Positions 22,676-35,117 of a stretch of 64,000 nucleotides of DNA are shown here, piece after piece. The DNA is taken from contig NC_077237.1 of assembly GCF_947179165.1 (NCBI RefSeq), positions 58,672,023 to 58,736,022 on the forward strand, written 5' to 3'. The notes under the pieces were generated by a model. It saw only the letters and a program-made list of their open reading frames with translations. It was not told the origin of the DNA and made no database searches. The number at the start of each line of letters is the position of its first letter. Position 1 is the stretch's first letter. Both the position numbers and the translations under genes were made by a program. The DNA comes from Solanum dulcamara (taxonomy: Eukaryota > Streptophyta > Magnoliopsida > Solanales > Solanaceae).

Positions 22676-23293
22676 TTAGAAATATCTCAAATCAATAAAG
22701 CATGGAATAAATATAACATAATTCTTTAAAGGATATGATTAAGTAAATGCAACTCGGTGTATAAAAATATAAAAGTTTGCTCTTGGGGAGTTTCTCTAAC
22801 CGAAAACCATCACTTATGAACTACGTGATGATACAAAAAACTATTGTCATTTACATAACCCTCCAATACCTTGCCAGGGTAAGGGACGTAAACTCATCTC
22901 TGGATCCAATAAACATCCTCTGTTGGGACTATGAGAAGTTTTCTGAATGAACGATACAATCCTATCCTACGCTAGCTACGTAGTTTATGGGGTTCGAGTT
23001 GTTCTTTACTCTTACCCGAATTGGTGATCAATACCACTCCCAAAATATAATTTACTATGATCATATATAAAGTGAGTGTACTTACTCAATCAACTCATTT
23101 AGTCTCTTTTAGACTTAGCTAACCACTCAACTCTTCTCATCTCATCTTTTCTATTTAAAATAGATATGTTCTCAACTCAATAAAAGCATTTAAAAGAATA
23201 ATTTAACTTCTCAACTTAATATCAAAAATAGATGTTTAAATGTATTAATACTCATGCTCAAAATAATAATCAAGAGACTTTTCAAACTCAACT
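22676..23293. other. Unassigned AT-rich segment, probably LTR-derived
   Basis: 618 bases without a credible ORF. Text such as ACGTAGTTTATGGGGTTCGA and GATCAATACCACTCCCAAAA resembles plant LTR sequence, but I see no second copy in the window and no defined ends. Confidence 0.35.
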
Positions 23294-25477
23294 TGTAAGA
23301 TCCCAAGCATTTGAAGGCAATATAGTGTCTAAATGACCTCGGTGGGTTTATTTTTGGTTCAAGTATATTTTTGAAAGTTATAAAATGAAATGGAAGAAAA
23401 TGAGGTTTCCCAAGTGTGTGTGTGCGTGTGTGTGTCTATATATATATGTATGTATGCATTAATATATTTATTAAGGTATTATGGACTTTTCCTATATTGT
23501 TTAGTACAGAATGAATCTAGACATTTTTTGGACTACATTTTTAAACTATATAATGCCCAAAACCCCCCAACTCTTCTCATTCTCTCCCAATCCTTCTACT
23601 ACAAAAATCATCTCTCTATAAAAAGGCTCTCAATACCTTCATTGAAGACCAAGCTAGGATCCTCTCAAATCTCCATTGATTTTCAATTTTCCTCAAGCAA
23701 TTTACTCAAGGTATGTGGGTGTTCTTCCATGGGTAACTTTCACCCATGGAGCTCCATGAATTCCTTCTATAATTCACCAATTTTCAAGTCTATAATTCAT
23801 GGGTATTCTAAATTCCAAATCTATTTTATGAACTATGGTGTATCTTGTGATCTCTAATCTATTCTATCATAATTTGATGATACTTCCATAGAAATTGGTA
23901 GATTGTACATATGTAAATGTTGTATTGTAATTTAGGACTTAGGATCTAATTATGAGGGATGAATACGCTTGAAAAATAATGAAACATTTAGAAATTCATT
24001 GGGGAATCACTGGGTCGGCGCGCCACCAACGCGCCAGAGAAACCCCTCTGAATTTTAGGGCTTAACAGTGCGCCAGTAGTGCACCATACGCTGGTCTCTG
24101 AAGTTTTAGGTTTGGGGCCGCGTGCAGGCAGTGTGTCACCACCCTGATTCTTCCCTACACTGCCCCTTTTACCTATTTGATCCTTACCTCTCATCAACTA
24201 CTCTTTCAAGTGCATGAATAAAGTGTTATTTATGATTTAACCGTCCAACTAAACATGAATTATTACTTAATCACATGATGTTGCTTTCAAGTATGACTAG
24301 TCAAGTATAATCTCAAGTATGTTCTAAACTTGAGTTATATGCAAGTTTATGAAAAAGAGTGACTTAGGATCCTTAATGAAGAAGGTGACGTAAGGCTCTA
24401 ATGATGTTATATAAAAAGAATGAGTAATGATGAAAGGCTTGCACCCACATTATATGATGATTAACTTAATGAAAAAGGTGACTTAATATCCTTCATAAGT
24501 GACTTGAGGTGCTCAATGAGCTATTCCTATGAACATGTTAAGAAGTATGATTATGAAAAGCTATGATTTATGCGAGTATTTGTTTTCTCTGATTACGATT
24601 ATGATATGTATTTTGTGGGTTGATATACTTAGCACCGATAGGACTTTGTGGTAGGGGCTCAACCCAAGCCTTAGTAGCAACCTATAGTCCCTTAAACTAC
24701 GTTGCAATCGTAGGTTTCCTTTATGTCCTAGCTAGTAGATCCACATATAGAACTTAATGATAACAATGACTAAATGGAGTCTACCTTATCAAATAGTCTC
24801 CCCCTTTCTCGGTGTGGGGAGCATCGAATTCCATGTTATAGAACGCATGGTCTTAATGTCGGTTATATTTATCTCCCACATATGTATATTCTCTTTTATG
24901 TTCTTGATGATATCAATTATGTCTCTTAATTCTTTGATCATTACGGTTTCTCTCATGACCTTAATTATCCTCTTCTATATCATATTTATTATTTTGATCA
25001 TTGCATCTTATGATTTATATTGCATGGCATACCCACATACATAGTATATTCAAATGTACTAACACATACATTATTTCATACATTATATCATAATGTAGGG
25101 GTCAAAGATCATATCCATCCTTCCACACGTAGCTAGTTGAGTTCCTATCCTATGAATATTAGTGAGTCCTCATTTTATCGAGGGTGATTTATGAGTTTTT
25201 TCCTCTATAAAGACTTTTGTTACTTTGATATGAGAGTGAGATAGGGACATGTCTTAGCCCCCGCTTATCTTGATTAGTAAAGGCATTATTGGACAAATTA
25301 TGTAGAGTCTATGTTGTCATGCTCCTATACTTTTATGACCCATGTGTTGCGATTTTCTTACATTATTTTCTCTTTACCTTGCATTATGCATGATTACAAT
25401 ATGTTAAGATACTTGGTTGGGGCCCCTTCAGGGTTTTGATATCGTGTCACGGCTTAGCCCTAGTTATGGTCGGGATA
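23294..25477 (+). repeat. G3 5' LTR
   Basis: TGTAAGATCCC at 23294 to GGTCGGGATA at 25477 (consensus end GGTCGTGACA), directly before the primer-binding site. The length agrees with related minus-strand LTRs M1 (2083) and M2 (2176), which also begin TGTAAGAC or close. It has (TG)n/(TA)n at 23413-23446 and a GC-rich island at 24003-24130 containing GGCGCGCCACCAACGCGCC. The start is inferred by analogy, since no second G3 LTR is present. Confidence 0.65.
23413..23446. repeat. (TG)n(TA)n microsatellite
   Basis: About 12 TG units with one CG interruption, then TATATATATA. It makes a spurious open frame through this part of the G3 LTR. Confidence 0.9.
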
Positions 25478-25481
25478 AACT

Positions 25482-25493
25482 TGGTATCACAGT
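25482..25493 (+). other. G3 primer-binding site
   Basis: TGGTATCACAGT, ten of twelve matches to the initiator-Met tRNA site, four bases after the LTR end. Confidence 0.8.
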
Positions 25494-25670
25494 ACAAGGT
25501 TTAAAAGTGTCCTTGGGAGTCCAACATGATGCATCAAGTAGAGTCCTATTCATAGGTGTGAAGCACACTACTTTTAGGAAATCCTCACTTCTTTCATGAT
25601 CTATGTCATGTAATAGAGTGTACTATATGAACTCATCTCCTTAATGATTGCTCTTTGCAATTTTAAGAAA

Positions 25671-26850
25671 ATGCCTCCAAGAAGAGCACCTTTTTCAAGA
25701 GGGGTCAATGCTATTGGAGACTAAGCTCCTGCGGTTCCTCAAGAAATTGGTCTTTTTCCCAACCAAGTAACTAATGCGGAGTTTCTAACCCCTATCACTA
25801 ATCTTGATCATATTGTGTCCAACCATGGTGGTGTTGGTCCTCCTAATGCTCCTACTCCAAAATTTAAAGTGTGGTACTTTGTAATGATGAACCCTTCTGA
25901 GTTCCATGGTTCAAAGGTAGATGAAGATCCTCAAGATTTTAATGATGAGGTGTATAAGGTGGTGGACATTATGGGGGTGACTTTGAAAGAAAAAATAGAG
26001 TTGGCGGCCTAACAACTCAAGGGTATTGACAAAGTTTGATATACTCAATGAAAGTCTAAGAGAGTTGATGAAGGTCCTATTGGTTGGGAAGTCTTCAAGA
26101 TTTCTTTTATTGATCGTTTCTTCCCACTTGAGCTAAGAGAAGAAAAAGTAATGGAGTTGATTAATCTCAAGCAAGGCCACAAGAGTGTGATGGAGTAAGC
26201 TTTCAAGTTCACCAAACTATCTAAGTATGCTCCTTCTTTGGTTGCCGATTCCAATGCCCAAATGAGTCAATTTATATCGGGAGTGTCCTACTTGGTTGAT
26301 AAAGAATGCTAAACCACTATGCTTGTGAGAGAAATAGACATATCTCGACTGATGACCTATGCCAAACAAATGGAAGGAGAGAATCTTAAAGATAAAAATA
26401 TGAAGGAGTCCATGAGGGTGCGGTTTGAAGGTGGGTTCTCTAATTCTATGACTAGTGGTGGTAGCATTTATTTTCATCAAGGTAAAGAAGTCCAAGGTCA
26501 AGGTTTCTATCAAGCTTTGGGGCAAAGGTTTGACAAAGGTAGGGTGCCCAACCCTAGGGCCCAAGGTCGTGGTAATAGTGAGTTTACTCCTCCTAAGTGC
26601 ACCAAGTGTGAGAGGAATCATGGGGGTAAGTGTTTGGCTGGAACGGGTGCTTGTTTTGGTTCGGTAAAATGGGGCACAAGATCTCTGAATTCCCTAACAA
26701 TGGGAGAGAATGACGTCCTTAAGGTAAAACTACTCAAGGTGGACAAAATCAACAAGCTGGTGGTCAATGCCAAAATAGATTATATGCCCTACATGCTAGG
26801 CAAGATGTGGATGAGACTCCCGATGTTGTTACGGTATGTTCTAACTCTTT
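25671..26850 (+). pseudogene. G3 gag
   Basis: The ATG at 25671 opens MPPRRAPFSRGVNAIGD and stops. Later segments are clear gag: NPSEFHGSKVDEDPQDF, FFPLELREEKVMELINLKQG, KFTKLSKYAPSLVADSNAQM, and MTYAKQMEGENLKDKN. A 177-codon open stretch (26319-26852) includes a zinc knuckle CTKCERNHGGKC at about 26600 and a damaged second one. At least four stops. Confidence 0.8.
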
Positions 26851-27180
26851 AATATGATGTTTATGCATTACTTGATCTGGGTGACAACTTGTCTTTTGTT
26901 ACTCCTTATCTTGCTATGAGATTTGATGTGTTCCCCAAAATTTTATTAGAGCCTTTTTCGGTTTATACTCCCATTGGTGATTCGTTGTTAGCCAAGAGGG
27001 TTTATAGAAATTGTCCCGTATCGGTCTTGCATAAAATTATTCCATGTGATCTTGTTGAACTTGAGATGATCGATTTTGACATTATTGTTGGTATGGATAT
27101 TTCCATACTGCTTATGTATCCATTGATTATAGAACCCGTAGGGTCAAGTTTCATTTTCTAATGAGTCTATTCTTTAATAG
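26851..27180 (+). pseudogene. G3 protease
   Basis: YALLDLGDNLSFVTPYLAMR holds the active-site Asp, but the next residues are LGD rather than PGA. KRVYRNCPVSVLHKIIP and MIDFDIIVGMD follow, then a frame slip near 27105 before the C-terminal part. Probably inactive. Confidence 0.75.
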
Positions 27181-28690
27181 AAGGGTAATGATTCGGTGAT
27201 TAAGGGTCGGTTCATCTCATGTCTAAAGGACCAAAAAATAATTTCTAAGGGGTGTATCTATCATTTAGTGCGGGTTAGAGATGTTGATTCTGAAACTTCT
27301 ACTCTTGAGTCAGTCCCTATTATTAATGAGTTTCCCGATATATTTCTCGATGATTTGTTCGGTGTTTATCCTGAAAAGGAAATTGATTTTGGTATAGCTA
27401 TTCTTTTCGATACTCAACCAATTTCCATTCCTCCTTACCATATGGCGATGACAGAACTTAAGGAATTGAAAGAGCAATTGAAAGACTTGTTGGATAAAGG
27501 TTTCATAAAGCCAAGTATTTCACCATGGAGTGCTCTCATTTTATTTGTTAGCAATAAGGATGGATCACTTCGAATGTGTATAGACAACCGACAATTGAAT
27601 AAGGTGACCATAAAGAACAAGTATCTAATTCTGAAAATAGATGATTTGTTTGACCAATTGCAAGGGGCAAGTTACTTCTCTAAAATTGATCTTTATTTCG
27701 GGTATCACCAATTAAAGGTAAGGGAGTGTGATATTCCCAAGATGGCATTCCGAACAAGGTAAGGTCATTTTGAATTCTTAGTCATGTCATTTGGGTTGAA
27801 TAATGCTCCCTCTATCTTCATGGATTTGATGAATCGAATTTTCAAGATGTATTTAGATATGTTTGTGGTGGTATTTATTGATGATATCTTGATTTACTCT
27901 CGTAATGAGGAATACCATGTGGGTCACTTGAGGATTTTGTTGCAAACCTTGAGGGATAAGGAATTATTTGCCAAATTTAATAAATGCGAATTTTTGTTGA
28001 AGTCCGTGACATTCCTTAGTCACATTATTTTCGGTGATGGCATCATGGTCGATCCAAAGAAAACAAAGGTGGTAACAAATTGCCCCAGACCATTATCTAC
28101 TTCGGATATTAGAAGCTTTTTGGGCTTAGCCGGATACTATAGAAGGTTTATTGAAGGGTATTCAACTATTTGTTTGGCTTGACCATGTTTACTCAAAAGA
28201 AAGTGAAATTTCAATAGTCGGACTAATATGAGAAGAGTTTTCAAATATTTAAGGATAATCTTACGTCTTCTCCTATTTTGACTTTGTCGAAAGGTTTTGA
28301 TGGGTTTGTTGTCTGTTGTGATGCCTCACGTATTCATTCGGGTTGTGTTTTGATGCAATATGGCAAAGTCATAACATATTCTTCTAGGAAACTCAAAGTG
28401 AATGAATGAAACTATCCAACCCATGATCTTGAAATTGCGGCGGTTCTTTTTGTATTAAAAAATTGGCATCACTATCTTTATGGGGTGCATGTGGATATGT
28501 TCACCGACCACAAAAACTTACAATATGTGTTTAGCTAAAGGAATTTAAACCTTAGGCAAATGAGGTGGCTTGAACTAATAAAGGATTATGATATGAGTGT
28601 GTTGTACCATTTGGGTAAAGCTAATGTCGTAGCCGATGCTCTTAGTCAGTTTTCTATGAATAATGTTGCTCATGTTGTTGCAGTTAAGAA
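27181..28690 (+). pseudogene. G3 reverse transcriptase and RNase H
   Basis: The 188-codon stretch 27196-27762 holds [38 protein letters not shown] and [15 protein letters not shown], then a stop in FRTR*GHF. The 132-codon stretch 27784-28182 holds [31 protein letters not shown] (catalytic DD intact, about 27874-27900), [19 protein letters not shown] and [12 protein letters not shown] frameshift follows at about 28180. RNase H then gives [31 protein letters not shown] and [12 protein letters not shown], with scattered stops. Confidence 0.85.
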
Positions 28691-30024
28691 AGAGTTGGTT
28701 AAGGATGTGCATAGATTGGATCATTTTGTTGATTCTAAGGATGGTGGTTTTCTTATGCAAAATGGCTCTGAATCGTCTCCTATGGTGGATGTTAAGGCCA
28801 AACAAGACCATGATCCGAATTTGGTTGAATTGAAGAAGTCGGTTGTCAAAAAACCCATTAAGGCTTTCTGCCAAGGGGAAGCTGGGATTCTTCATTACCA
28901 AGGTCGTTTGTATGTCCCTAATGTGGATGGTCTAAGGGAATTGATATTGAATGAGGCCCATAGTTCTCGGTATTTAATTTATCTGGGATCCACTAAGATG
29001 TATCATGATTTGAGGCAAGTGTATTGGTGGAATGGCATGAAGAAGGACATAGCGGAGTTCGTGGCTAAGTGTCCCAATTGTTAACAAGTGGAAATTGAAC
29101 ATCTAAGACTGGGTGGTTTAGCTCAAGACATTGAAATCCCTACTTGGAAGTGAAAATATTTGAATATGGACTTTGTCACCAGTTTGGCTCTTACTAGAAG
29201 ACAACATGATTCTATTAGGGTTGTTGTGGACCGAATGACTAAATCAGCACATTTTCTACTAGTTAATACTTCTTATAGTGCCAAAGATTATTCTACATTG
29301 TATATTTGTGAGTTAGTAAAGCTTCATGGTGTTTTCTTGTCTATTATATGGATTAAGTTACTCAATTTACTTCTCATTTTTGAAAGTCGTTCCAAAATAC
29401 AAGATTCAAGATACTTACCGCTTTCCATCCTCGAACCAATGGTCAAACTGAAAGAACGATTCAAAGTTTGGAGGATATGTTGAGGGCATGTGTCATTGAT
29501 TTTAAAGGAAGTTGGGATGAGCATCTACCGTTGGTTGAATTTGCATACAACAATATTTATCATTCAAGCATTGAAATTACTCTTTTTGAAGCTTTGTACG
29601 GGAGAAGATGTAGATCCCTGGTGGGATTGTTTGAAGTAGGTGAGGTAGCATTGATCGGTCCTGATTTGGTATTTGATGCTATGGAGAAGGTAAGACTTAT
29701 AAGGGATAGGCTAAACGCTACCCAAAGTCGCCAAAAGTCCTACTAGGGCCATAGGAAAGGAGACCTTGAGTTTAGTATTGAAGATTGGGTCTATTTGAAG
29801 GTTTCACCCATGAAGGGCGTAATGAGTTTTAGGTAGAAGGAAAAGTTGAGCCCTAGATATGTGGGGCCCTACAAATTTTTGAAGCATATTGGTAAGGTGG
29901 CATATGAGTTATACTTGCCATTTGAGTTGGCTATGATTCATCCGGTTTTCCATGTATCGATGATGAGGAAGTTTGTGGGTGATGTAAATTCTATTGTGCC
30001 ATTGGAAAATGTGAGTATTGAAGA
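28691..30024 (+). pseudogene. G3 integrase, C-terminus missing
   Basis: The stretch up to 29084 ends with the zinc-binding segment (EAHSSRYLIY, FVAKCPNC). The core starts MNMDFVTSLALTRRQHDSI at 29166. The second catalytic Asp region reads FLSIIWIK, so it is lost by a small deletion. A 92-codon stretch at 29468 gives VIDFKGSWDEHLPLVEFAYN and LYGRRCRSL. The 29846 stretch gives YVGPYKFLKHIGKVAYELYL and HVSMMRKFVGDVNSIVPL. The text stops at 30024, where the E LTR begins. Confidence 0.85.
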
Positions 30025-31583
30025 TGTTAACACCAAAGTTTTGCTTGATATTTTTCAAATTCATAATTTGAAGTATTTTCTTCGTTAAATAGTTCAAAAA
30101 TTGATTTTTGCAATTTTAAAAAAAAAGGAATTAAGATTTTTATTAGTTTATTTTATTTAATTTCAATTATAGCTATTTTTTTATCACAATTCGTTAATTT
30201 ACATTTTTACATGTTATTTTTTTATATTCATATTAGTATTTTAGCACACTATATGAATACATTAAAATACAGATAAATATTAAATTTTCTCCACAATTTT
30301 ACCTACCCTACTAATCACACAAAATTTTCCACACAATTTTACTTATTCCACTAATCACACAAAAATTTCCACACAATTTTACCTATCCCATACCTTTTCC
30401 TATTTCAAACTCTCTCTCTCTCTCTCCTCTCTTATTAGTCCCCCATATTTTTTTCCAGAAAAGAGACCCATTGTTTTTCTCTCTTTCTCCACAAATACTT
30501 TTCTCCTTCTTCTCCAAAAAGAACAACTCCCAAACGACCCCTTTTTCTAGTGAACTACACCTCTACCAGAGCACAACACTCCACCCTTCTCAACTCTATT
30601 TCTCCGACAAACAAGCAAACAAAAAAAAAATCGGTGAGCTCCAAGATCCGATGCACCAACATCAGTGAACCAGCTCCAATCGCGAGCTCCGCCAAATAAC
30701 TTCAGTCACCACCTATACCGACAATGGAAAACATTAATCAATCACAGAAGGTAACACAAATCTTCCCTTATTCTATTTCCTTATTTTTTTCCAGCCAACT
30801 ATATTTTGTTTGATTTTATATATTACTCGTATAGATCTGGCCAAAAAATTGTATAATCCTGCAAACTGTTGTGAATTTCTTTTTTTTAGCTTAACCCATG
30901 AGTTGATTTATGTTAGTATTGTTACCTTGTTAAGAAGTTAATTATTACAGATTCTTTATTGTTGACTATCTTAAATGATTTTGGTGGTTTATTGATATAG
31001 TTTTTTCCTTATTTTTCTTTATGACCATACTAGCTTTATATTTGTTGTAATTATTGCTCTTCCCTTTCATTGTTATATATTAGTTTATATTAGTGATTCT
31101 CACTAATTGAAATAGATGTTCTTCGTGATTTTTTTTAATTATTATTATTATTTATATTTTTAGCTTATTTGATATATTTTTGTTAAATTAAACTAATTTG
31201 TGTGGTACTGTCACGATGGTTTGAGAGTTGTTTTTTTATATTTTATTTTTCTTAGTTGTTTTGTTAAAATTTGCAAATGAAGAAATTACCTTCAATTTTC
31301 AAGGCCTCCCATGTTCATAAGACGTGTTTTATTTTTTGAGTTATTATTATTATTATTTATTTCATATTTATCCATTACTAACACTTTTACTAAGTGTCTT
31401 TACAGTAACCCAACCCAGAGTTGCTTCCCGAAGAAGCTATTCAAATAAATTTTTAATAATAGTTTTAATTCATTATTATGTATATTATTGATATTAGTCA
31501 AATGTTAGACCATTTCCTATATTATTGTTTTACTTTATTTTTGTGTATATTACATTGTTTATTATATTTGTTATGTTATCTAT
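30025..31583 (+). repeat. E 5' LTR, first part (split by D)
   Basis: 1559 bases, continued at 46062-46345. It starts TGTTAACACCAAAG inside the former G3 integrase frame. Units of about 43 bases (TTTCCACACAATTTTACC...ACTAATCACACAAAA) are tandem at 30285-30390: three here, two in the 3' copy. A (TC)n run (30411-30430) and a CT-rich leader follow, then ATGGAAAACATTAATC at 30724 and CAGAAG|GTAACA at 30746-30757, which looks like a gene start with a splice donor. Confidence 0.55.
31579..31583. repeat. Target-site duplication of D (left copy)
   Basis: TCTAT here and TTTAT at 46057-46061, four of five identical, directly outside the ends of D. Confidence 0.65.
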
Positions 31584-32576
31584 TGTAATGACCCTTCATG
31601 TCATTTTTGAATTAAATCATTCATTTCGTTGTTTACAGCATTCCTATAGCGATCCCAAGTCATTTATGACTTGCTGGCATTGACTGTTCGGTCGCTTGGT
31701 CATTCTTTTGGGGTTTAGGCTTGCTTCTCTATTTTGGAGTTTTTATATATCTTGAAAAGTTGACTTCGATCATAACTTCAGAAAAACAACCTTAGAAAGG
31801 AATTCTGACAGTTCCATCAGCTACAGAATGGTCACATTAGGCTAGTAGCATGGTCGGTATGAATACCAAGGTAATCGATGCGAGTTTAAGACCATTTGAC
31901 ACTTTTGCCTTTGAAATTTTGAAATTTGGCCTAGATTTGACTTTGGTCAACATTCTTGAAAAATACCCTTGGATAAATTATGACAGCGTGGTTAGTTTTG
32001 AAATATCGAGGTTTGTCTAGAATGACCCTTCGTTTTCTTTTCTCGGCTTCCGGTCTAATCCCGAATCCCATTATGGAATTTGGCTCAACATGGCCTTTGG
32101 GTATGGCACCCACTTTCAGTCGTAACAACTTCATATGGAAATTTCAACTACAACATTGAGTGTAGAACGTTGAATTTTGTAAGATAGCATATCTCGTTTG
32201 TGCACATGGGATTCTAGACGCAGGTCCCATTTTTCCCGTTTTAGACCTCAAAATTGGTTTGTCTCCGAATTTGATGGTTTTAGTTTCATAACGATCGTAT
32301 TGACGTTGTGATTCTATTGTTGATAGCGTGGAAGCAATTAGAGGTCGCTCAAAAGGGAAAAGCTTGAATTTTGTGAGTTAGAGTACGTGTGGTCGTCTTT
32401 TAGGTAGGCTACGATTTTTCCCTCATAAGATTGAGCATGTTTAGGCAATTGTTCATTGATTTGAATGAGTTTTGAGGAGTTTGGGTGTCGAGCATGCTAA
32501 ATTCCTAGAATCCATGTCCTAAGCCTTATTTTGGGTAATTGTAGGACTGTGTAAGCATGACTCCTGTGGTTGTTGA

Positions 32577-32585
32577 TTATTTCTA
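32577..32585. repeat. Nine-base duplication of the MITE (left copy)
   Basis: TTATTTCTA here and TTTTTTCTA at 33423-33431, eight of nine identical. The D 3' LTR (around 44944-44970) has the uninterrupted site TTCTTTCTATCATG. Confidence 0.7.
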
Positions 32586-33422
32586 GGCGGAACCCATTGG
32601 TGGCCCCCTAAAGTTGGCACCAACTTTCACTTAAACACTTCAACTAAGCTTTTTTCATTTTAGATACCTCAAGTAAGGTTCTGATGTGTCAATTTGACAC
32701 TTTGTGCTGACTTGACATATTGCGTGTATTGCCTCTTTTTTTTAAAAAAAATATTTTTTTCTTGTTCTTCTCCTCCTCTATTTTTTAGATGTTTTCCTCC
32801 ATAACTTTGGACCTTGATTTTGTAATTTCATTGTCAATGCCTAGATCTAGTTCTTGTTTTCCTTCTATTGTTAACTAGTAATTGATTTTTTAAAAGTAAA
32901 GTAGAAAAAATTATATCTTTGTAAAATAATTTTTTTTAAATAGTTTCTTTTGAGAGTATTTCTTGAGAAGACAATATGGGTGGGGAAGGAGTTGGGGTTG
33001 GGGTGGGTGGAGGTGGAGAAGATGACAATGACTGGGTGGGGTGGGTGAAGACAACAACTAGGTGGGGGTGGTTTTTTTTTGAAAATCACTTTTTTTAGAC
33101 GATGAATTTCTTCTTTTTTTAATTATTATTTGGGTAAAAAATGACATATGTCATCAAGTTAATGGCCATTTTTTTTCTACTCAAAAGACATTATTTTAAA
33201 ATTATTTTTAATATATATGTCACGTGTGTTCATTTAATTGGTCACTTTGACACATCATCGGCAAGTGTATTATACACACTTTATATATTTGGGTGATTGT
33301 AAAAAAAGTGTCAAAATGACACATCGGAACCTTATTTGAGGTGTCTAAAATGAACAAAGCTTAGTTAAGATGTCTAAGTGAAAGTTGATGCTAACTTTAG
33401 GGGGCCACCGATGGGTTCCCCC
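32586..33422. mobile_element. Mutator-like MITE (non-autonomous, long terminal inverted repeats)
   Basis: 837 bases. The left end GGCGGAACCCATTGGTGG and the reverse complement of the right end, GGGGGAACCCATCGGTGG, start inverted repeats about 105 bases long with roughly 85 percent identity by eye (both contain TGGCCCCCTAAAGTT and TTCATTTTAGA). The interior is AT-rich with T runs and has no transposase; the only ORF, about 70 codons, has no recognisable domain. Long inverted repeats with a 9-base duplication are the hallmark of Mutator-like elements. The absence of the insert from the other LTR of D dates it after D inserted. Confidence 0.8.
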
Positions 33423-33769
33423 TTTTTTCTATCATTTGATGAATGTTCCTATGGTTTAAACTAGAGTTGCCTTATACTTGCGTGGTTATGGTACCGTTGG
33501 GCCTTAGAGCTTTTTCGACATCTTTTTGGATGGTTAGCTCCTTGTAGACTGATATACAAGACTTGCGTCTAATATTCTGACCATTAGCTAGGTAGTACCT
33601 CGTCTTATGACCTTATCTCCATAATTCCCTATTCTCATATAGGTCTTTTATCACTCAGTTCTTGTTTATTTTAGAGGTTTCCTCAGCGGTTCAGGTTATA
33701 TTTGGCTCGAGCTAGGATGATATAACGATGACACTCAGTTTGGAGGTACTTCTCATGGTGCACGGTTGG

Positions 33770-34060
33770 TTATTCATTCTAATTCAGCTCGATATTGTAG
33801 TTATAGTTACTCAGTTAAAGTTTGTGGTCTAGCTTATATGTATTCGGTTCCTAAGATACAGATACACGGTTCCAATCCGTGGTCCAACTTACTTGTGTTC
33901 AAGCTCCCTAGCTACATATACCCGGTTAAAGTATGTGGTTTAGATTACCCGTGCTAGACCTTTGGCTACAATTACCCAGTCACAGTCCATGGTCTAGCCT
34001 ACTTATGTCGACTCAGTAGTTACACTTACCTGGTTGTATTCCGTGGGACATCTTGCACGT
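33770..34060 (+). repeat. About 50-base tandem array in the D 5' LTR
   Basis: Five or six diverged units with TAGYTACANNTACCCGGTT and AGTCCGTGGTCTAGCYTA. The 3' LTR has a shorter version at 45050-45255. Confidence 0.65.
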
Positions 34061-34917
34061 GGTTAAATTCCTTATTCCCTGATGAATCTTCGGTTAATTC
34101 TTTGTTACTCTCTATTATGGGTTGAGGTGTTAGAGTTGGAGATGGTTTGGTTCATGTCTAGAAAATAGTGATATTATTATGATCCTTTGGCTTCATTCAG
34201 TTTCCTGCAACTATAATTTCATCTAGCGGGCATATGGGAGTCTGTGCAGGTTGTTACTCTTTATTTATGCATGAGCGTACCCATTGGGTTTATGGGAGCC
34301 TGAAAGAGTTAGTTCCTTCTCTTTATTAGCTTTTACGTTCATGTACATACCTACATTTACTTCCTGCCCTATCTTTGATTATGATCCTTTACTCCCATTT
34401 TAGTTTACTTTTGCTTATCTTACTCAATCGGCCTATGATACCTACTGGGTACCTGTTGTTTTGGTACTCATACTACACTCTGCATCTATTTTTGTGATGT
34501 AGGTTTGAGTACTAGCTGCCAGCATTGATTTGAGCCAGCTGCGGTCGTGATCGGAGGAGATGGTTTGCACATTGCATCCTAGATTTACCTATCTCCTTCT
34601 GTATATACATTTTGCTTGTGTTTTGCTTTTTGAGACAACCTTGTTTCTATGGTCCACTATTGGTACTTGTACTATATTTCTAGCAGCTCTGTACAAGTGA
34701 CTTTCAGGTTCTGGGAGGGATCTTTTTGATTTGTATATATTTAGTTGCTTCCACACGTTCATGTATGCTCCTAGTATTTTCATTGCTGTTTTAGATAGAT
34801 TTGTTGGTCTTCTACCCTGACATCCCATTATTTACAATTTTGGTATATGGATCGGCTTGCCTACTAGTGGGTTATAGTAGGCGCTATCATGACCTGAGAA
34901 ATCAGGGCGTGACAAGT

Positions 34918-34929
34918 TGGTATCATAGC
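34918..34929 (+). other. D primer-binding site
   Basis: TGGTATCATAGC, eleven of twelve matches to the initiator-Met tRNA site, three bases after the LTR end. Confidence 0.85.
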
Positions 34930-35117
34930 CAGGTTTACCATCTCACTTGTATAGAGCTAATGTCTAGTAGAGTCCTATGAATCGGTGCAGAGACGTTTGT
35001 AACTTATCCTTGAGAGGCTATCAAATGTCTTTAAGAGCATGTCTCTTTTTTATCATTGTCGTGTGTGTGTACCTTGTTGGTTTCTTGAAATCTCACTTGT
35101 TCTACTCTTTTACAAGA

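Larger units (their letters stand above)
23294..30024 (+). mobile_element. G3: plus-strand Ty3/gypsy element, 3' end cut by E
   Basis: A 2184-base 5' LTR, primer-binding site, gag, protease, RT, RNase H and integrase are present in order. The integrase tail is cut after SIVPLENVSIED at 30024, where element E begins. The 3' LTR is therefore not in this window unless displaced. The pol is the best preserved plus-strand gypsy pol here: 188-, 132- and 174-codon stretches are open and the RT catalytic motif is intact. Confidence 0.85.
31584..34914 (+). repeat. D 5' LTR
   Basis: TGTAATGACCC to GGGCGTGACA. It carries the MITE at 32586-33422 and a 50-base tandem array. Against the 3' LTR it lacks about 770 bases (junction near 32220, equivalent to 43827-44597 of the 3' LTR) and has about 400 extra bases around 33480-33760. 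Confidence 0.85.

Noticed and set aside
23390..23857. 155-codon plus-strand ORF starting MEENEVSQVCVCVCV
   Set aside because: It runs through a TG/TA microsatellite within the G3 LTR and has no recognisable domain.
34589..34828. Minus-strand ORF also seen at 45585-45797
   Set aside because: It recurs only because it is in both LTRs of D; no domain and opposite to the element.
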